Assembly (NCBI GenBank): GCA_020832545.1
Contig: JAFIEK010000009.1
Coordinates: 1 to 64,000, forward strand
DNA: 64,000 bases
Origin: Pararhodobacter sp.
Lineage (GTDB): Bacteria; Pseudomonadota; Alphaproteobacteria; Rhodobacterales; Rhodobacteraceae
Direction of reading: 5' to 3'
Shown here: one piece after another, positions 38,548-48,425 of the stretch
How the letters are laid out: every line of letters begins with the position of its first letter
How positions within the stretch are numbered: the stretch's first letter is position 1
The notes under the pieces: generated by a model
The model's database searches: none
What the model was told of the DNA's origin: nothing
The model's input: only the letters and a program-made list of their open reading frames with translations
Position numbers and translations under genes: made by a program

Positions 38548-39582
38548 ATGAATTCAGCATTGGTTAGAAAGGCTGCAGCCCGGTTCGGGTTACAGGCAAG
38601 GGCGGGGGACCGGGTGCAGCTTGGCGTAATCGGATGCGGGAAATGGGGCCGCAATCATGCCCATACGCTGGCGCAGCTGTCGGTGCTTGGCGGCGTCGCC
38701 GATCTGATCCCCGAGCGACGCGCGGCGCTGGCAAGCGAGTTGGGCTGCCGCGCCCTGACCACCGAAGCGATGCTGGCTGACCCTTCGATCACTGCGGTAG
38801 TGATTGCCCTGCCCCCGGCCCGTCAGGCCGAGGTGGCGCTCAGAGCGCTGGCGGCAAACAAGCATCTGCTGGTGGAAAAGCCGATGGCGCTGGATGCAGC
38901 CGAGGCCCGGCTGATCGCCGATCGTGCCCAGAGCGCGGGACGAGTGGCGATGACCGGGCATCTGCTGTTGTTCCACTCCGCCTATCGCGCGCTGGCCGCG
39001 CTGGTGGCCGAACAGGCGCTGGGGGATTTGCGATACATCCGCTGTGTGCGTGCCGGTCAGGGACGGTTTTATCCGGGTACGGATGTGGTCTGGGATCTGA
39101 TGCCGCATGACCTGTCGCTGGTGCGCGATCTGATGGGCGCGCTGCCCGAGGGGGGGCAGATGCAGACCATGTCAGTTGTCTCTGACCTTGCCGATGTGGC
39201 CAGCCTGCAAACCGCCTATCCGGGCGGGCCGATGGTGGAGTGCTTTGTCTCGCGCGTGGCCCCGGTGCGCGAACGGCGGATGCTGGTGCAGGGCAACCGC
39301 GCCAGCGTCCTGTGGGACGAGAACGAGGACTGGCCGCGCCGCCTGTGTCTGAGCACCAATCCCACCAAGGGCGCCCCGCCACCCGAGCCAAGCTACCTGC
39401 CACTTGAACCCGTTCAGCCGCTGTCCGGGCAACTGGCCCATTTCATCGATGCGATCCGCGGAGGCGCAATGGCGCGCGGCACGGCGCATGGCGGCCATGA
39501 GGTGCTGCGCTTCATTCATGATCTGCACCCCGATGCCGAAGCGCCCGGCACTGCAAGCCCGCTGGCCGTGGCCTGGCCATGA
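38548..39582 (+). CDS. Gfo/Idh/MocA oxidoreductase, GnnA-like
   Basis: NAD-dependent sugar oxidoreductase of 344 aa from ATG 38548, which has a strong AAAGGGAGG; the track start at 38173 is too early. The Rossmann motif is LGVIGCGKWGRNHAHTLAQL, and the family EKP motif is in HLLVEKPMALDAAEA. In Acidithiobacillus and Leptospira the related GnnA oxidises UDP-GlcNAc at C3. The next gene is a DegT aminotransferase (4-bp overlap), followed by an LpxA homologue, so that reaction is the best inference. Other UDP-sugar dehydrogenases of this family cannot be excluded. Confidence 0.83.
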   Translation: MNSALVRKAAARFGLQARAGDRVQLGVIGCGKWGRNHAHTLAQLSVLGGVADLIPERRAALASELGCRALTTEAMLADPSITAVVIALPPARQAEVALRALAANKHLLVEKPMALDAAEARLIADRAQSAGRVAMTGHLLLFHSAYRALAALVAEQALGDLRYIRCVRAGQGRFYPGTDVVWDLMPHDLSLVRDLMGALPEGGQMQTMSVVSDLADVASLQTAYPGGPMVECFVSRVAPVRERRMLVQGNRASVLWDENEDWPRRLCLSTNPTKGAPPPEPSYLPLEPVQPLSGQLAHFIDAIRGGAMARGTAHGGHEVLRFIHDLHPDAEAPGTASPLAVAWP

Positions 39583-40703
39583 CCGTCAACATGATCGATC
39601 TGGCGCGCCAGGAGGCGGCGATGGGCGATGCCCTGCGCGCGGCAATCGCGCAGGTGCTTGACCACAAGGGGTTCATCAATGGCCCCGAGGTGCGCGCTCT
39701 GGAAGCGGCGCTGGCGCTTCGGCTGGGGCCCGGCTGGCAAGCGATCGGCTGCGCCAATGGCACCGACGCGCTGCATCTGATGCTGCGCGCCGCCGGGATC
39801 GGCCCCGGCGACGGGGTCGCGCTTCCCGCGCTGACCTTCGTCGCAACAGCCGAGGCCGTGCGGCTGACAGGCGCCGTGCCGGTCTTTGTCGATACCGACG
39901 CCGCGAGCGGCACGCTCTGCCCCGACAGTCTGGTGCAGGCACTGGAGGCCGCTGCCGGGGGCGCGCTGCCGCGCCTGCGCGCAGTGCTGCCGGTTGATCT
40001 GTTCGCGCTGCCCGCCGACCATGAGCGGATCGGTGTGCTGGCGCAGGACCACGGTCTGGTGCATCTGGTCGATGCCGCGCATTCCTACGGCGGCATGAGT
40101 GCTGATGGCCCCTGCGGCACACAGGGGCTGGCCTCTGCCACCAGCTTTTACCCCTCAAAGGCGCTGGGGTGCTATGGCGACGGCGGCGCGGTCTTTACCG
40201 CCGATACCGCCCTTGCCACGCGCATCCGGGGCGTGGCCAATCACGGTGCTCTTCCCGGCGAAGGCGAGCATAGCCTGATCGGCACCAATTCGCGGCTGGA
40301 CACCCTTCAGGCCGCTGTCCTGCTGACCAAGCTGACGCATTTCGACACCGAAATCGCCGCCCGACGCCGGATCGCCGCGCGTTATCTCACTGAACTTGCA
40401 GATTGCTGCGCTCTGCCGCCCGTTGCCCCCGGCGCCACCCCGGTCTGGAGCTATTTCACCATCCGCCACGAACGGCGCGATGAGCTGGCCGCACATTTGG
40501 CCGCGCGGGACATCCGCTCGGTCGCGTATTACCGCCAGCCGATCCACCGCCAGCCCGCCTATTCGGGTGACGCCTGCGTTCCCGGTGGCCTGCCCGGCAC
40601 CGAGAGCTTTGCCCGGACGCTGTTGTGCCTGCCGATGCATCCCTATCTGCATGATCACGAGGTTGACGCGGTGATCGCGGCGGTGCGCGCCTTTGTCTGC
40701 TGA
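39579..40703 (+). CDS. DegT/DnrJ/EryC1-type sugar aminotransferase, GnnB-like
   Basis: PLP-dependent aminotransferase of 374 aa that acts on keto-sugar nucleotides. It contains [51 protein letters not shown] and the PLP lysine in [17 protein letters not shown], followed by [13 protein letters not shown]. In the GnnA/GnnB scheme it would transaminate UDP-3-keto-GlcNAc to UDP-GlcNAc3N. It overlaps the oxidoreductase stop by 4 bp, so the two are translationally coupled. Confidence 0.87.
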   Translation: MTVNMIDLARQEAAMGDALRAAIAQVLDHKGFINGPEVRALEAALALRLGPGWQAIGCANGTDALHLMLRAAGIGPGDGVALPALTFVATAEAVRLTGAVPVFVDTDAASGTLCPDSLVQALEAAAGGALPRLRAVLPVDLFALPADHERIGVLAQDHGLVHLVDAAHSYGGMSADGPCGTQGLASATSFYPSKALGCYGDGGAVFTADTALATRIRGVANHGALPGEGEHSLIGTNSRLDTLQAAVLLTKLTHFDTEIAARRRIAARYLTELADCCALPPVAPGATPVWSYFTIRHERRDELAAHLAARDIRSVAYYRQPIHRQPAYSGDACVPGGLPGTESFARTLLCLPMHPYLHDHEVDAVIAAVRAFVC

Positions 40704-40770
40704 AAGATTGCAACGAACGGCGCGTGCAGATATTCAGACCCTCAACCGAACCCGGAATGGACATCCCAGT

Positions 40771-41607
40771 TTGTCGCACACCGTCACAGCCTTCCCTGAC
40801 GCCCGGGTTGACCCGCTTGCCGTCATCGCGCCCGGTGCGGTCATCGGCGCAGGGGTCGAGGTGGGGCCGTTTTGTCGCATCGGCCCGCATGTGGTGCTGG
40901 AAGAGAACGTTGTGCTGCACTCGCATGTGGTGATCGAGGGCGACACTCGCATCGGCGCGGGCACAAGCGTGCATCCGTTCACCGTACTGGGCGGCCCGCC
41001 GCAGCATCTGCGCTATCAGGGCGAGCGCACGCAGCTGGAGATCGGCGCAGGTTGCGATATCCGCGAGCAGGTTTCGGTCCATCGCGGGACCGCGCATGGC
41101 GGCGGCGTCACCCGGATCGGCGCCGGCGTGATGCTGATGGCGCAGACCCATGTCGGCCATGATTGCATTTTGGGTGATCATGTCATTCTGGCGGGCAATG
41201 CCACACTGGCCGGGCATGTCAGCATCGGCGATCACGCGATCATCGGTGGTGTCAGCGGCATTCATCAGTTCGTGCGGATCGGTGCGCGCGCCTTTGTCGG
41301 CGGCTGCGCGGCTGTGCCGATGGATATCATTCCCTTCGCCTCGGCATTCGGCAACCACGCACGCCTGCGCGGGCTGAATATCGTCGGCCTCAAGCGGGCA
41401 GGCTTCAGCCGTGAAACCATCCAGTCGATGCGCGGGGCCTATCACGCGTTGTTTTTGGCTGAGGGGCAGCCGTTTCGCGCGCGTATTGACATGGTTGCCG
41501 CCCGGTATGCTGACTGCCCCGAGGTGGGCGCGATCATCGCGTTCCTACGCGCTGACGCCAACCGACCCATCCTGCCCGCCGCGCGCCATCTGCCTGAGGT
41601 TGACTAA
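40771..41607 (+). CDS. LpxA-family UDP-sugar acyltransferase
   Basis: Left-handed beta-helix acyltransferase matching LpxA along its full length (about 278 aa). Hexapeptide repeats run from residue 17 on, with [17 protein letters not shown], the catalytic His in [28 protein letters not shown] and [22 protein letters not shown], and the LpxA C-terminal helices. LpxA puts a 3-hydroxyacyl chain on position 3 of UDP-GlcNAc, or on the 3-amine of UDP-GlcNAc3N when GnnA/GnnB are present. Gly is kept at the position corresponding to E. coli G173 of the acyl-length ruler. The start is unclear: TTG 40771 fits the fold, whereas the track ORF begins at 40693. Confidence 0.85.
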   Translation: MSHTVTAFPDARVDPLAVIAPGAVIGAGVEVGPFCRIGPHVVLEENVVLHSHVVIEGDTRIGAGTSVHPFTVLGGPPQHLRYQGERTQLEIGAGCDIREQVSVHRGTAHGGGVTRIGAGVMLMAQTHVGHDCILGDHVILAGNATLAGHVSIGDHAIIGGVSGIHQFVRIGARAFVGGCAAVPMDIIPFASAFGNHARLRGLNIVGLKRAGFSRETIQSMRGAYHALFLAEGQPFRARIDMVAARYADCPEVGAIIAFLRADANRPILPAARHLPEVD

Positions 41608-41610
41608 AAC

Positions 41611-42228
41611 TCAGCGCAGCGGCAAACCGCCCTCGCGTACCAGAAAATCGACAATCGCATCGATCCCGTCGCCGTGGCGCAACCGCGCCATCACGTAGGG
41701 CCGTGCCCCGCGCGCGTGTGCCGTGTCACTTTCCAGCAGTGCCAGATCAACGCCGACATGCGGCGCAAGGTCAGTCTTGTTGACCACCAGCAGATCCGAT
41801 TTCACCACCCCCGGCCCGCGCTTGCGCGGAATGTCCTGCCCGGCGGCGGTGTCGATCACATAGAGTGTCAGGTCGGCCAGTTCGGGCGAAAAGGTCGCGG
41901 CCAGATTGTCGCCGCCGGATTCGATTAATATGAGGTCGAGATCAGGAAAGGCGCTGCGCAATTCGGCCACGGCGGCGAGGTTGATCGAGGCATCCTCGCG
42001 GATCGCAGTATGCGGGCAGCCGCCGGTCTCAACCCCGCGGATGCGGTCCGCAGGCAAGACCTGCGCGCGCATCAGATACTCGGCATCCTCGCGGGTGTAG
42101 ATGTCATTGGTGATCACCGCCATCGAGCAGCGATGCGCAAGGGCGCGGGCCAGATGCTCGGTCAGCGTGGTCTTGCCCACGCCCACCGGGCCGCCGATGC
42201 CCACGCGCAGGGGTCCGGTATTTGTCAT
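41611..42228 (-). CDS. ureG: Urease accessory GTPase UreG
   Basis: SIMIBI-class GTPase that powers nickel insertion into urease. The 205 aa show the P-loop [17 protein letters not shown], the metal-binding [15 protein letters not shown] (CPH motif), [35 protein letters not shown] and the guanine motif [11 protein letters not shown]. It is the last gene of ureE-ureF-ureG and starts with a 4-bp overlap on ureF. Its stop is 3 bp from the convergent lpxA-like stop, leaving no room for a terminator between them. Confidence 0.97.
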   Translation of the reverse strand: MTNTGPLRVGIGGPVGVGKTTLTEHLARALAHRCSMAVITNDIYTREDAEYLMRAQVLPADRIRGVETGGCPHTAIREDASINLAAVAELRSAFPDLDLILIESGGDNLAATFSPELADLTLYVIDTAAGQDIPRKRGPGVVKSDLLVVNKTDLAPHVGVDLALLESDTAHARGARPYVMARLRHGDGIDAIVDFLVREGGLPLR

Positions 42229-42857
42229 GTTCGAAACAGCCTTACGTCCTTGGTTTCATGGCGGATCGCCGCCAGATCGGCGGCAAGGGTGCTGCCGGCC
42301 AGTGCATCCAGCGTGCTGCGCGCAGTGCGGGTGGCGATGTCAGCAATAATCGGCGCAAGCCGCGCCAGCACGCCCTGCCCCGCCGTCTGGCCCAGCGGCA
42401 CATGCCGCACGGCGATGGTGACAAGATTGGCGGTGAAGCCTTGAACGAACAGCGCAACCACCTGTTCAGGGGGCAGACCAAGGGGCGCAGCGGCCTCACC
42501 CACAGCCACTGGCAGCGCGCGCGCAGGCAGGTTGCGCCCGCTCACCGCAGCGACCGTGCGGGCGAATGCCGCGCCCTGTTCCAGCGTTTCCTGCAACCGC
42601 TCGGCCCCCGGCTGAAGGGCGCGGGCCGTGGCGTCGAGCGCGTCAAGGTCTGCACCCGGGTTCAGCGCCTGCACCAGCAACACCGCATCCTGCCAGCCCG
42701 CGCCATAGCGCAGCACATCGGCCAACCACAGCTCCAACGAAGGGGCATCGGTGACAACGCCATCATGAATCACCTGCTCCAACCCGTGGGAATAGGCGAA
42801 CGCCCCGGTCGGAAAGCCGGGTGACAGCCATTGCGTGAGGGTCAGAAGCGGGGTCAT
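42225..42857 (-). CDS. ureF: Urease accessory protein UreF
   Basis: Scaffold that couples UreG to the urease-UreD complex during nickel loading. The 210-aa helical protein begins [20 protein letters not shown] followed by HGLE, the UreF signature, and continues with a mostly helical, alanine-rich body. It is directly abutted by ureE (stop and start adjacent) and overlaps ureG. Confidence 0.94.
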   Translation of the reverse strand: MTPLLTLTQWLSPGFPTGAFAYSHGLEQVIHDGVVTDAPSLELWLADVLRYGAGWQDAVLLVQALNPGADLDALDATARALQPGAERLQETLEQGAAFARTVAAVSGRNLPARALPVAVGEAAAPLGLPPEQVVALFVQGFTANLVTIAVRHVPLGQTAGQGVLARLAPIIADIATRTARSTLDALAGSTLAADLAAIRHETKDVRLFRT

Positions 42858-43349
42858 TCAGGGGTGAGCGTGTTTGTGGTCATGACCATGATCATGCCCC
42901 ATCGTGCGGCCATGGCCATAGGCCCCGCCCTCGGGCGTGAAGGGGGCGGTTGCCGGTGCGACCTGCGCGCCTAAGCGACGCAGCATGCTTTCCAGCACAT
43001 GATCGGCGCGGATCACCAGATGGTCATCACCGATCTGACAGGGCGTGTGGCGGTTGCCGATATGCCAGGCCAGCCGCGCCAGATCCCCGCGCACCACCAG
43101 AACCGCCTCGGCCGCGGCGCGCACGGCTATGGTGCGCCCGTCATCCAGCGCGAAAGCGTCGCCATCACCCAGGCTGACGGTTTCCGGCAGATCGACCAGA
43201 AAGCTCTCGCCCCCTTGAGCGCGCAACCGTTTGCGGCGCAGAAAGCGGCTTTCATAGTCCAGCAGCACAGTATCGGCGGCCACTGACCAGCTTCCCGCCG
43301 GGTGGATGGCGATGGCGGTGGCCGTGGCAGTTGTGGTGGTGGTGCTCAT
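42858..43349 (-). CDS. ureE: Urease accessory protein UreE (nickel metallochaperone)
   Basis: Nickel carrier delivering Ni2+ to UreG/urease. From ATG 43349 (AAAGGAG upstream; the track start at 43370 lies in the terminator) it has 163 aa. An N-terminal peptide-binding domain (LLDYESRFLRRKRLRAQ) is followed by a metal-binding domain with AWHIGNRHTPCQI (conserved His of the dimer-interface Ni site) and a His-rich tail GHDHGHDHKHAHP. The N-terminus has an odd Thr/Ala-rich tract (STTTTTATATAIAIH). Confidence 0.93.
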   Translation of the reverse strand: MSTTTTTATATAIAIHPAGSWSVAADTVLLDYESRFLRRKRLRAQGGESFLVDLPETVSLGDGDAFALDDGRTIAVRAAAEAVLVVRGDLARLAWHIGNRHTPCQIGDDHLVIRADHVLESMLRRLGAQVAPATAPFTPEGGAYGHGRTMGHDHGHDHKHAHP

Positions 43350-43369
43350 GCGAGGGCTCCTTTCAGGCA

Positions 43370-43413
43370 CAAAAACAAAAGCCCGCCCGGCAGCCAGATG
43401 CTGCCGGACGGGC
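43370..43413 (-). terminator. Rho-independent terminator after the DUF1127 gene
   Basis: GCCCGtCCGGCAG / CTGCCGGgCGGGC stem (13 bp with one mismatch) and a 7-nt loop, followed on the minus strand by TTTTGTTTTTG. It separates the DUF1127 gene from ureE. Confidence 0.85.
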
Positions 43414-43436
43414 CAGAAAAATGCCGGGCGTGGAGT

Positions 43437-43658
43437 TCAGCAGCCCAGACGGTCGCGGAACACGTAATGCACGATCCGGTCGCGCGAGATGCCGCGTTCC
43501 TCCAGCTGTGCATCGCTCAGCGAATTGAGATATTCGATTTCGACAGTGCGCGAGCGGGCTTCGAGGTAAGCGTTGAAACCTTGCCCGATGTTGGCAAACA
43601 GGCGATCGATCTGTGCACGCAGATCGGGGCCGATCTCGGATTTGGATACATATGCCAT
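43437..43658 (-). CDS. DUF1127 (YjiS-like) small protein within the urease cluster
   Basis: A 73-aa protein from ATG 43658 with AAAGGAAAGGG upstream; the track start at 43700 is upstream of the real signal. The C-terminal DUF1127 motif is YLNSLSDAQLEERGISRDRIV. Small DUF1127 proteins are common in Rhodobacterales. In Rhodobacter some (CcaF1) affect RNA turnover and carry sRNAs in their transcripts. It sits between ureC and ureE but has its own terminator and a hairpin around its ribosome-binding site, so it is probably an independent unit. Confidence 0.85.
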   Translation of the reverse strand: MAYVSKSEIGPDLRAQIDRLFANIGQGFNAYLEARSRTVEIEYLNSLSDAQLEERGISRDRIVHYVFRDRLGC

Positions 43659-43659
43659 T

Positions 43660-43685
43660 GGAAACCCTTTCCTTTGAAGGTTTCC
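43660..43685 (-). promoter_or_regulatory. Hairpin around the DUF1127 ribosome-binding site
   Basis: On the minus strand GGAAACC-TTCAAAGGAAAG-GGTTTCC puts the Shine-Dalgarno AAAGGAAAG in the 12-nt loop and ends one base before the ATG. It could control translation by exposure or protein/sRNA binding. Confidence 0.5.
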
Positions 43686-43839
43686 TCCCATGCCTACCAA
43701 TATAGGGCACTGATGCTGACTTAACTACCCGCAATGCCGCAACGCAGCATTGCGCAAGGGACATGGCTTTGGTGCCCATCGAGCAGGCAGAAAAAGCGGC
43801 ATCTGCGGTGTATTTTATCGCAACTCGCACGAAACCCCC

Positions 43840-45582
43840 TCAATACAGGAAATACCGCTGCGCCAAGGGCAGTTCACTGGCCGGTTCGCAGGTCAGCAAC
43901 ACACCGTCGGCGCGCACCTCATAGGTTTCCGGGTCCACCTCGATCTGCGGTGTGGCGCTGTTGTGCACCATATCGGCCTTGGTGATTCCCCGGCAGCCTT
44001 CTACCGCCAGCGTGTCGCGCGCCAGCCCCAGCTGCGCGCCCACGCCATCGGCCTGCGCACTTGCACTGACGAATGTCACCGCAGAGCGTTCAACCGCCCG
44101 GCCCATCGCGCCGAACATGGGCCGCGAATAGACCGGCTGCGGCGTGGGGATCGAGGCGTTGGGGTCACCCATCTGCGCCAGCACGATGGAGCCGCCCATA
44201 AGCACCATCTCGGGCTTGGCACCAAAGAAGGCAGGCGACCACAGCACCAGATCGGCGCGCTTGCCCTCTGCGATTGAGCCGATATGGCGCGAAATGCCAT
44301 GCACGATGGCCGGGTTGATGGTGTATTTGGCGATGTAGCGTTTGACGCGGGCGTTGTCGTTGTCGCCCTGCTCTTCCGGCAGCCGCCCGCGCTGCACCTT
44401 CATCTTATGCGCGGTCTGCCATGTGCGGGTGATCACCTCGCCCACCCGCCCCATCGCCTGACTGTCCGAGGCCATGACCGAGAACGCGCCCATGTCGTGC
44501 AGAATATCCTCGGCAGCGATGGTTTCCCGCCGGATGCGCGATTCGGCAAAGGCCACATCCTCGGGCACCTTGCGATCAAGGTGGTGGCAGACCATCAGCA
44601 TATCGAGGTGCTCTTCGATGGTGTTGACCGTGTAGGGCATGGTGGGGTTGGTCGACGATGGCAGGATGTTCTGGCTCGATACCACCTTGATGATATCAGG
44701 CGCATGGCCGCCACCCGCGCCCTCGGTGTGAAAGGCGTGGATCGTGCGGCCCTTGATCGCGGCCAGCGTGTTCTCCACAAAGCCGGATTCATTCAGCGTG
44801 TCAGTATGGATCATCACCTGAATATCCATCGCCTCGGCGACGCTCAGGCAGCAGTCGATGGCGGCAGGTGTGGTGCCCCAATCCTCATGCAGCTTCAGCG
44901 CGGCGGCACCGGCGCGCACCTGTTCCTCAAGTGCAGCGGGCAGGCTGGCGTTGCCCTTGCCCGCGAAGGCAAGGTTCATCGGCAGGCTGTCAGTCGCCTG
45001 AAGCATACGCGCAATATGCCACGGACCCGGCGTGCAGGTGGTGGCCAGCGTGCCATGCGCGGGGCCGGTGCCGCCGCCCAGCATGGTGGTCAGGCCCGAA
45101 TGCAGCGCATCCTCGATCTGCTGGGGGCAGATGAAATGGATATGCGCATCGAACCCGCCTGCAGTCAGGATTTTCCCCTCGCCCGCAATGATCTCGGTGC
45201 CGGGGCCGATGATGACATCGACACCCGGTTGGGTATCGGGGTTGCCTGCCTTGCCGATCTTCGCAATCCGCCCGTCACGCAGGCCGACATCGGCCTTGTA
45301 GATGCCGGAGTGATCGACAATCAGCGCATTGGTGATGACCGTGTCCATGGCCCCCTCGGCGCGGGTGATCTGGCTCTGGCCCATGCCATCACGGATCACC
45401 TTGCCGCCGCCGAACTTGACCTCCTCGCCATAGCGCGGTGCATTGCCACCGATGCCCGCGCGCTCAGTGATCAGATCGCGTTCAACCTCGATGATCAGAT
45501 CGGTGTCGCCCAGCCGCAGCCGGTCGCCCGTGGTGGGGCCATACATATCGGCATAGGCAGCGCGGGTGATGGTGTAGGGCAT
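43840..45582 (-). CDS. ureC: Urease alpha subunit
   Basis: Catalytic nickel subunit hydrolysing urea to ammonia and carbamate. The Ni ligands are visible in [14 protein letters not shown], the carbamylated lysine in [25 protein letters not shown] and [12 protein letters not shown]. The flap cysteine is in LMVCHHLD. At 580 aa it is about 11-13 residues longer than Klebsiella UreC, because of an insertion ([13 protein letters not shown]) between the early EVERDL and [11 protein letters not shown] elements. It starts 30 bp after ureB. Confidence 0.97.
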   Translation of the reverse strand: MPYTITRAAYADMYGPTTGDRLRLGDTDLIIEVERDLITERAGIGGNAPRYGEEVKFGGGKVIRDGMGQSQITRAEGAMDTVITNALIVDHSGIYKADVGLRDGRIAKIGKAGNPDTQPGVDVIIGPGTEIIAGEGKILTAGGFDAHIHFICPQQIEDALHSGLTTMLGGGTGPAHGTLATTCTPGPWHIARMLQATDSLPMNLAFAGKGNASLPAALEEQVRAGAAALKLHEDWGTTPAAIDCCLSVAEAMDIQVMIHTDTLNESGFVENTLAAIKGRTIHAFHTEGAGGGHAPDIIKVVSSQNILPSSTNPTMPYTVNTIEEHLDMLMVCHHLDRKVPEDVAFAESRIRRETIAAEDILHDMGAFSVMASDSQAMGRVGEVITRTWQTAHKMKVQRGRLPEEQGDNDNARVKRYIAKYTINPAIVHGISRHIGSIAEGKRADLVLWSPAFFGAKPEMVLMGGSIVLAQMGDPNASIPTPQPVYSRPMFGAMGRAVERSAVTFVSASAQADGVGAQLGLARDTLAVEGCRGITKADMVHNSATPQIEVDPETYEVRADGVLLTCEPASELPLAQRYFLY

Positions 45583-45612
45583 GGATAGGTTCCTTATGCT
45601 ACCGGGCGCAGA

Positions 45613-45918
45613 TCACAGATCCCCCATGACCTGCGCGTTGAACCCATAGACCCGCCGCGCGCCGCCCAGCGGTACCAGCGAGACCTCACGCTTCTGGCCC
45701 GGCTCGAACCGCACGGCGGTACCGGCGGGGATATCAAGGCGCTGGCCACGCGCGGCCTCGCGGTCAAACTCCAGCCCGGGGTTGGATTCGGCGAAATGGT
45801 AATGCGAGCCCACCTGCACCGGGCGGTCACCGGTATTGGCGACCATCAGCACCGTGACCGGCGCGCCCGCGTTGAGGATGTGTTCGCCCGCAGCAGGCAG
45901 GAGTTCACCGGGAATCAT
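45613..45918 (-). CDS. ureB: Urease beta subunit
   Basis: Small structural subunit of urease. From ATG 45918 ([16 protein letters not shown]) it is 101 aa, the normal length. The track start at 45960 lies inside ureJ. It has [48 protein letters not shown] and the C-terminal [15 protein letters not shown], all family signatures. It starts 4 bp after the ureJ stop. Confidence 0.96.
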   Translation of the reverse strand: MIPGELLPAAGEHILNAGAPVTVLMVANTGDRPVQVGSHYHFAESNPGLEFDREAARGQRLDIPAGTAVRFEPGQKREVSLVPLGGARRVYGFNAQVMGDL

Positions 45919-45922
45919 CGGC

Positions 45923-46465
45923 TTACACAAAGGCCAGCGCGACGCCCGCCAGCGCCACACCCGCCCCCATCACCCGCGCGGCCCGCAAACCAAACCCGCC
46001 CAGCCCGATACCCGCCAGATGCAACCCGCCGGTGGCCAGCACAAAGCCCGCCGCATAGGCCCCGCTGCCCGGCCCTTCCAACCCATGCGCCACGCCATGC
46101 GCCGCGCCAAAGACCGCCAGCGCCAGCGCCGCCACCCACAAGGGGGCCTTGAACGCGATGCCCGCCGCCGCGCCAATAATGATGACCGAGGCCAGGATCG
46201 TGTGTTCGGTCAGCGCGAAATCCACCCCCTGCGCACCCAACAGGCCGCCTACCAGCATCGCCGCCATAAAGGTCAGCGGGTAGACATAGAGCGCCCGCCC
46301 GCCGCTGATCACCGCCCAAAGGCCCACCGCCAGCATGGCCAACAAATGATCAGCACCCAACAGCGGGTGCAGAATCCCATGGACAAAGCCATCCTCAGGC
46401 CCATGACCGGGATGGGCCATCAAGGGCGAAGGCAACAACAAAAGAAGGGGGAGCAAGCGGCGCAT
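45923..46465 (-). CDS. ureJ: HupE/UreJ-family nickel/urease membrane protein
   Basis: A 180-aa protein with a signal-like first helix and about six TM segments, belonging to the HupE/UreJ family of probable nickel transporters. The N-terminal motif [27 protein letters not shown] is the conserved metal-binding region (HPxxGxDH). Its place between ureA and ureB supports nickel supply for urease. Confidence 0.9.
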   Translation of the reverse strand: MRRLLPLLLLLPSPLMAHPGHGPEDGFVHGILHPLLGADHLLAMLAVGLWAVISGGRALYVYPLTFMAAMLVGGLLGAQGVDFALTEHTILASVIIIGAAAGIAFKAPLWVAALALAVFGAAHGVAHGLEGPGSGAYAAGFVLATGGLHLAGIGLGGFGLRAARVMGAGVALAGVALAFV

Positions 46466-46474
46466 GGCAATACC

Positions 46475-46773
<299 letters not shown>

Positions 46774-46777
<4 letters not shown>

Positions 46778-47595
46778 GCGGCAACCTCCTGCATTTGCCA
46801 GACACGCGGCAGCGGCGCGCGGCGCAACACGGCAAGCAGCCGCGCGATCTGGCGGCGCAGCGGCCAGCCGTCACCGGCCATGAGCCGCACCACCAGCTTG
46901 CCATCAAAGGCCGAGGCACCGCCCTGCACCCCCGGCTCGTTCAACGCGGCGCGCGCAGGGGCCAGCGCGCCTTCGCTGCCCTGCCCCACCAGCACCAGAC
47001 TGGCGATCGCGCGCGCGCCGTCCAGCACCGCCGCCCCCGCGCCCAGCCGCTCATCATCCAGCAACAACGGCTCCAGAAACACCGGGCGGCTTTTGCGCAG
47101 TATCTGGCGGGTGTCGCGGAAATGGGTGCGGGTGACGGTTTCGCCCATCGCGGCACGGCCCAGAATCACAGCCTCAAGCGACAGGCAACTGGCACCCATG
47201 CCCAGCGAAATGGTGCTGCGCCGTTCCGCCGCACTGCCATCAAACAGGATGGTTTCCTGCGGCAGCCAGTCCAGATGCCCGCCCGCGCCGACCTCGAAGC
47301 GCAGATCGATCCGCGCAACCCCCTCGTTGGCGCGATAGATCCGCTCAGCCGTCTGGGTGGTGGCAACCGCGCGCACCCCGTCGCTCAGATCAAGCCCGTA
47401 GCGCAGCTTGTCGCCGCCGGTCAGCCCGCCCGCAGTATTGAGAAACACCACCTCCGGCCCCGGCAGGATGATCGCCTTGGCCGCCCCCTGCTGGCGCAGG
47501 TCGCGCAGCTTTGCCTTGCCGGAACGCAGGCCAAACCCCACAAAGGCATCTCCCCGGGTGCGCTGATGTCCGGTGGTGATCGCGGCGGCATGCAT
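46774..47595 (-). CDS. ureD: Urease accessory protein UreD
   Basis: Urease-binding chaperone (UreD/UreH) that recruits UreF and UreG. ATG 47595 has a strong AAAGGAG; the longer track ORF from 47685 lacks one. The 273-aa protein has [27 protein letters not shown] (the conserved LNPxGGxxxGD element with T in place of P), [18 protein letters not shown] and RMHFRD-like [11 protein letters not shown]. It is first in the urease operon. The 290 bp upstream hold no gene and no clear promoter or NtrC site. Confidence 0.94.
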
Positions 47596-47886
47596 GCGGC
47601 TCTCCTTTGTGCCAAGCACAAACGGGTGCGCGATGCGGCTGCAATGCATTTCCGGCGACACGCGGCCCCGGGCCTCCGCCTGCATTAAAATTGAGCAAAA
47701 TCACAACTGCCGCGCCCGATTCACGGGCGAATGCCGAAAATTCCAGCGCACCCGCCTCACGCAGCCTGCCAACAGAAGTGGCAAGGCAAGTCTGCGGTTG
47801 GGCAGCCCCGGTGAACGAAGGGGCGGCAGGTTAACACAGCCCGGGGCTTGTAACGGGGCGCCCCGGCCAACGCTGCGTCGACCGGG
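47596..47886. other. Upstream region of the urease operon, no gene seen
   Basis: About 290 bp between ureD and the small membrane gene. An AT-rich patch (TTTTGCTCAATTTTAATGCA on the minus strand, near 47685-47704) may be the ure promoter. A 12-bp palindrome CGGGGCGCCCCG lies at 47854-47865. Nothing else is recognisable. Confidence 0.4.
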
Positions 47887-48129
47887 TCAGCCCCAGATCA
47901 ACCAAAGCGCCATGACCGGCCCCGCGCCCGAGAGCGTCCAGAACACGTCTGACGGCTCTATCGTGCCGGTGCCACGGCCATTCAGGGCTTCCTTGCCCAG
48001 CCCGGCCAGAGCCGCAGCCAGAACGCCCCACAGGCCCCAGGAAGGTACGGCCATAAGCAGGGCCGAAAGTGCCACCAATGTGGCGACAGCGGACCCGGCA
48101 AAGTGGTGCAGAATGCGGTCAGTTCTCAT
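47887..48129 (-). CDS. Small membrane protein of unknown function
   Basis: From ATG 48129 (CGGAG upstream) it encodes 80 aa; the track ORF from 48414 reads through non-coding DNA. Two hydrophobic helices (about GSAVATLVALSALLMAVPSW and a C-terminal GAGPVMALWLIWG) flank a glycine-rich loop GLGKEALNGRGTGTIEPSDV. I recognise no family with confidence. The PSDV-then-helix layout resembles small inner-membrane proteins found singly in this group. Confidence 0.6.
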   Translation of the reverse strand: MRTDRILHHFAGSAVATLVALSALLMAVPSWGLWGVLAAALAGLGKEALNGRGTGTIEPSDVFWTLSGAGPVMALWLIWG

Positions 48130-48425
48130 GGGGTCACTCCGTGCAGATATTCTCGGTGCGATGCATCCGATTTTCCCCGCAACCAGTCGATTCGTTGCAG
48201 GCAGGAGCGGATACCGGGCAACTCCTGTCTCTGCTCGAAAATAGGCATTGCGTGTAACGACCATGTGTCGTGCTGCACCTCTTCTCGAAATAAGCTGGTG
48301 GCCTGTACCCATCGGCAAGACAACAATAATGAATCTTGTGATCAGCGCAGAACACGAAAAACCGCGTGCTGCAGTTTCCAGATTCCACGAAAATCTGTGT
48401 GAATTCAATGTCATTTCAGAGAAAT
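48130..48425. other. AT-richer gap between the small membrane gene and tRNA-Arg
   Basis: About 300 bp whose base composition is visibly closer to even than the GC-rich neighbours. The ORFs on either strand (for example 48134-48388) are short, cysteine-rich by chance and lack good starts. A CAGGAG/CTCCTG inverted repeat is present near 48200. It lies directly 3' of a tRNA gene, a common integration site, but I see no att repeat or integrase. Confidence 0.45.

Noticed and set aside
44284-45588. 434-aa plus-strand ORF opposite ureC
   Set aside because: It is an antisense frame of a strongly conserved gene.
48134-48388. 84-aa cysteine-rich minus-strand ORF
   Set aside because: No ribosome-binding site, no recognisable family, and an overlapping ORF on the other strand. 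The composition looks non-coding.
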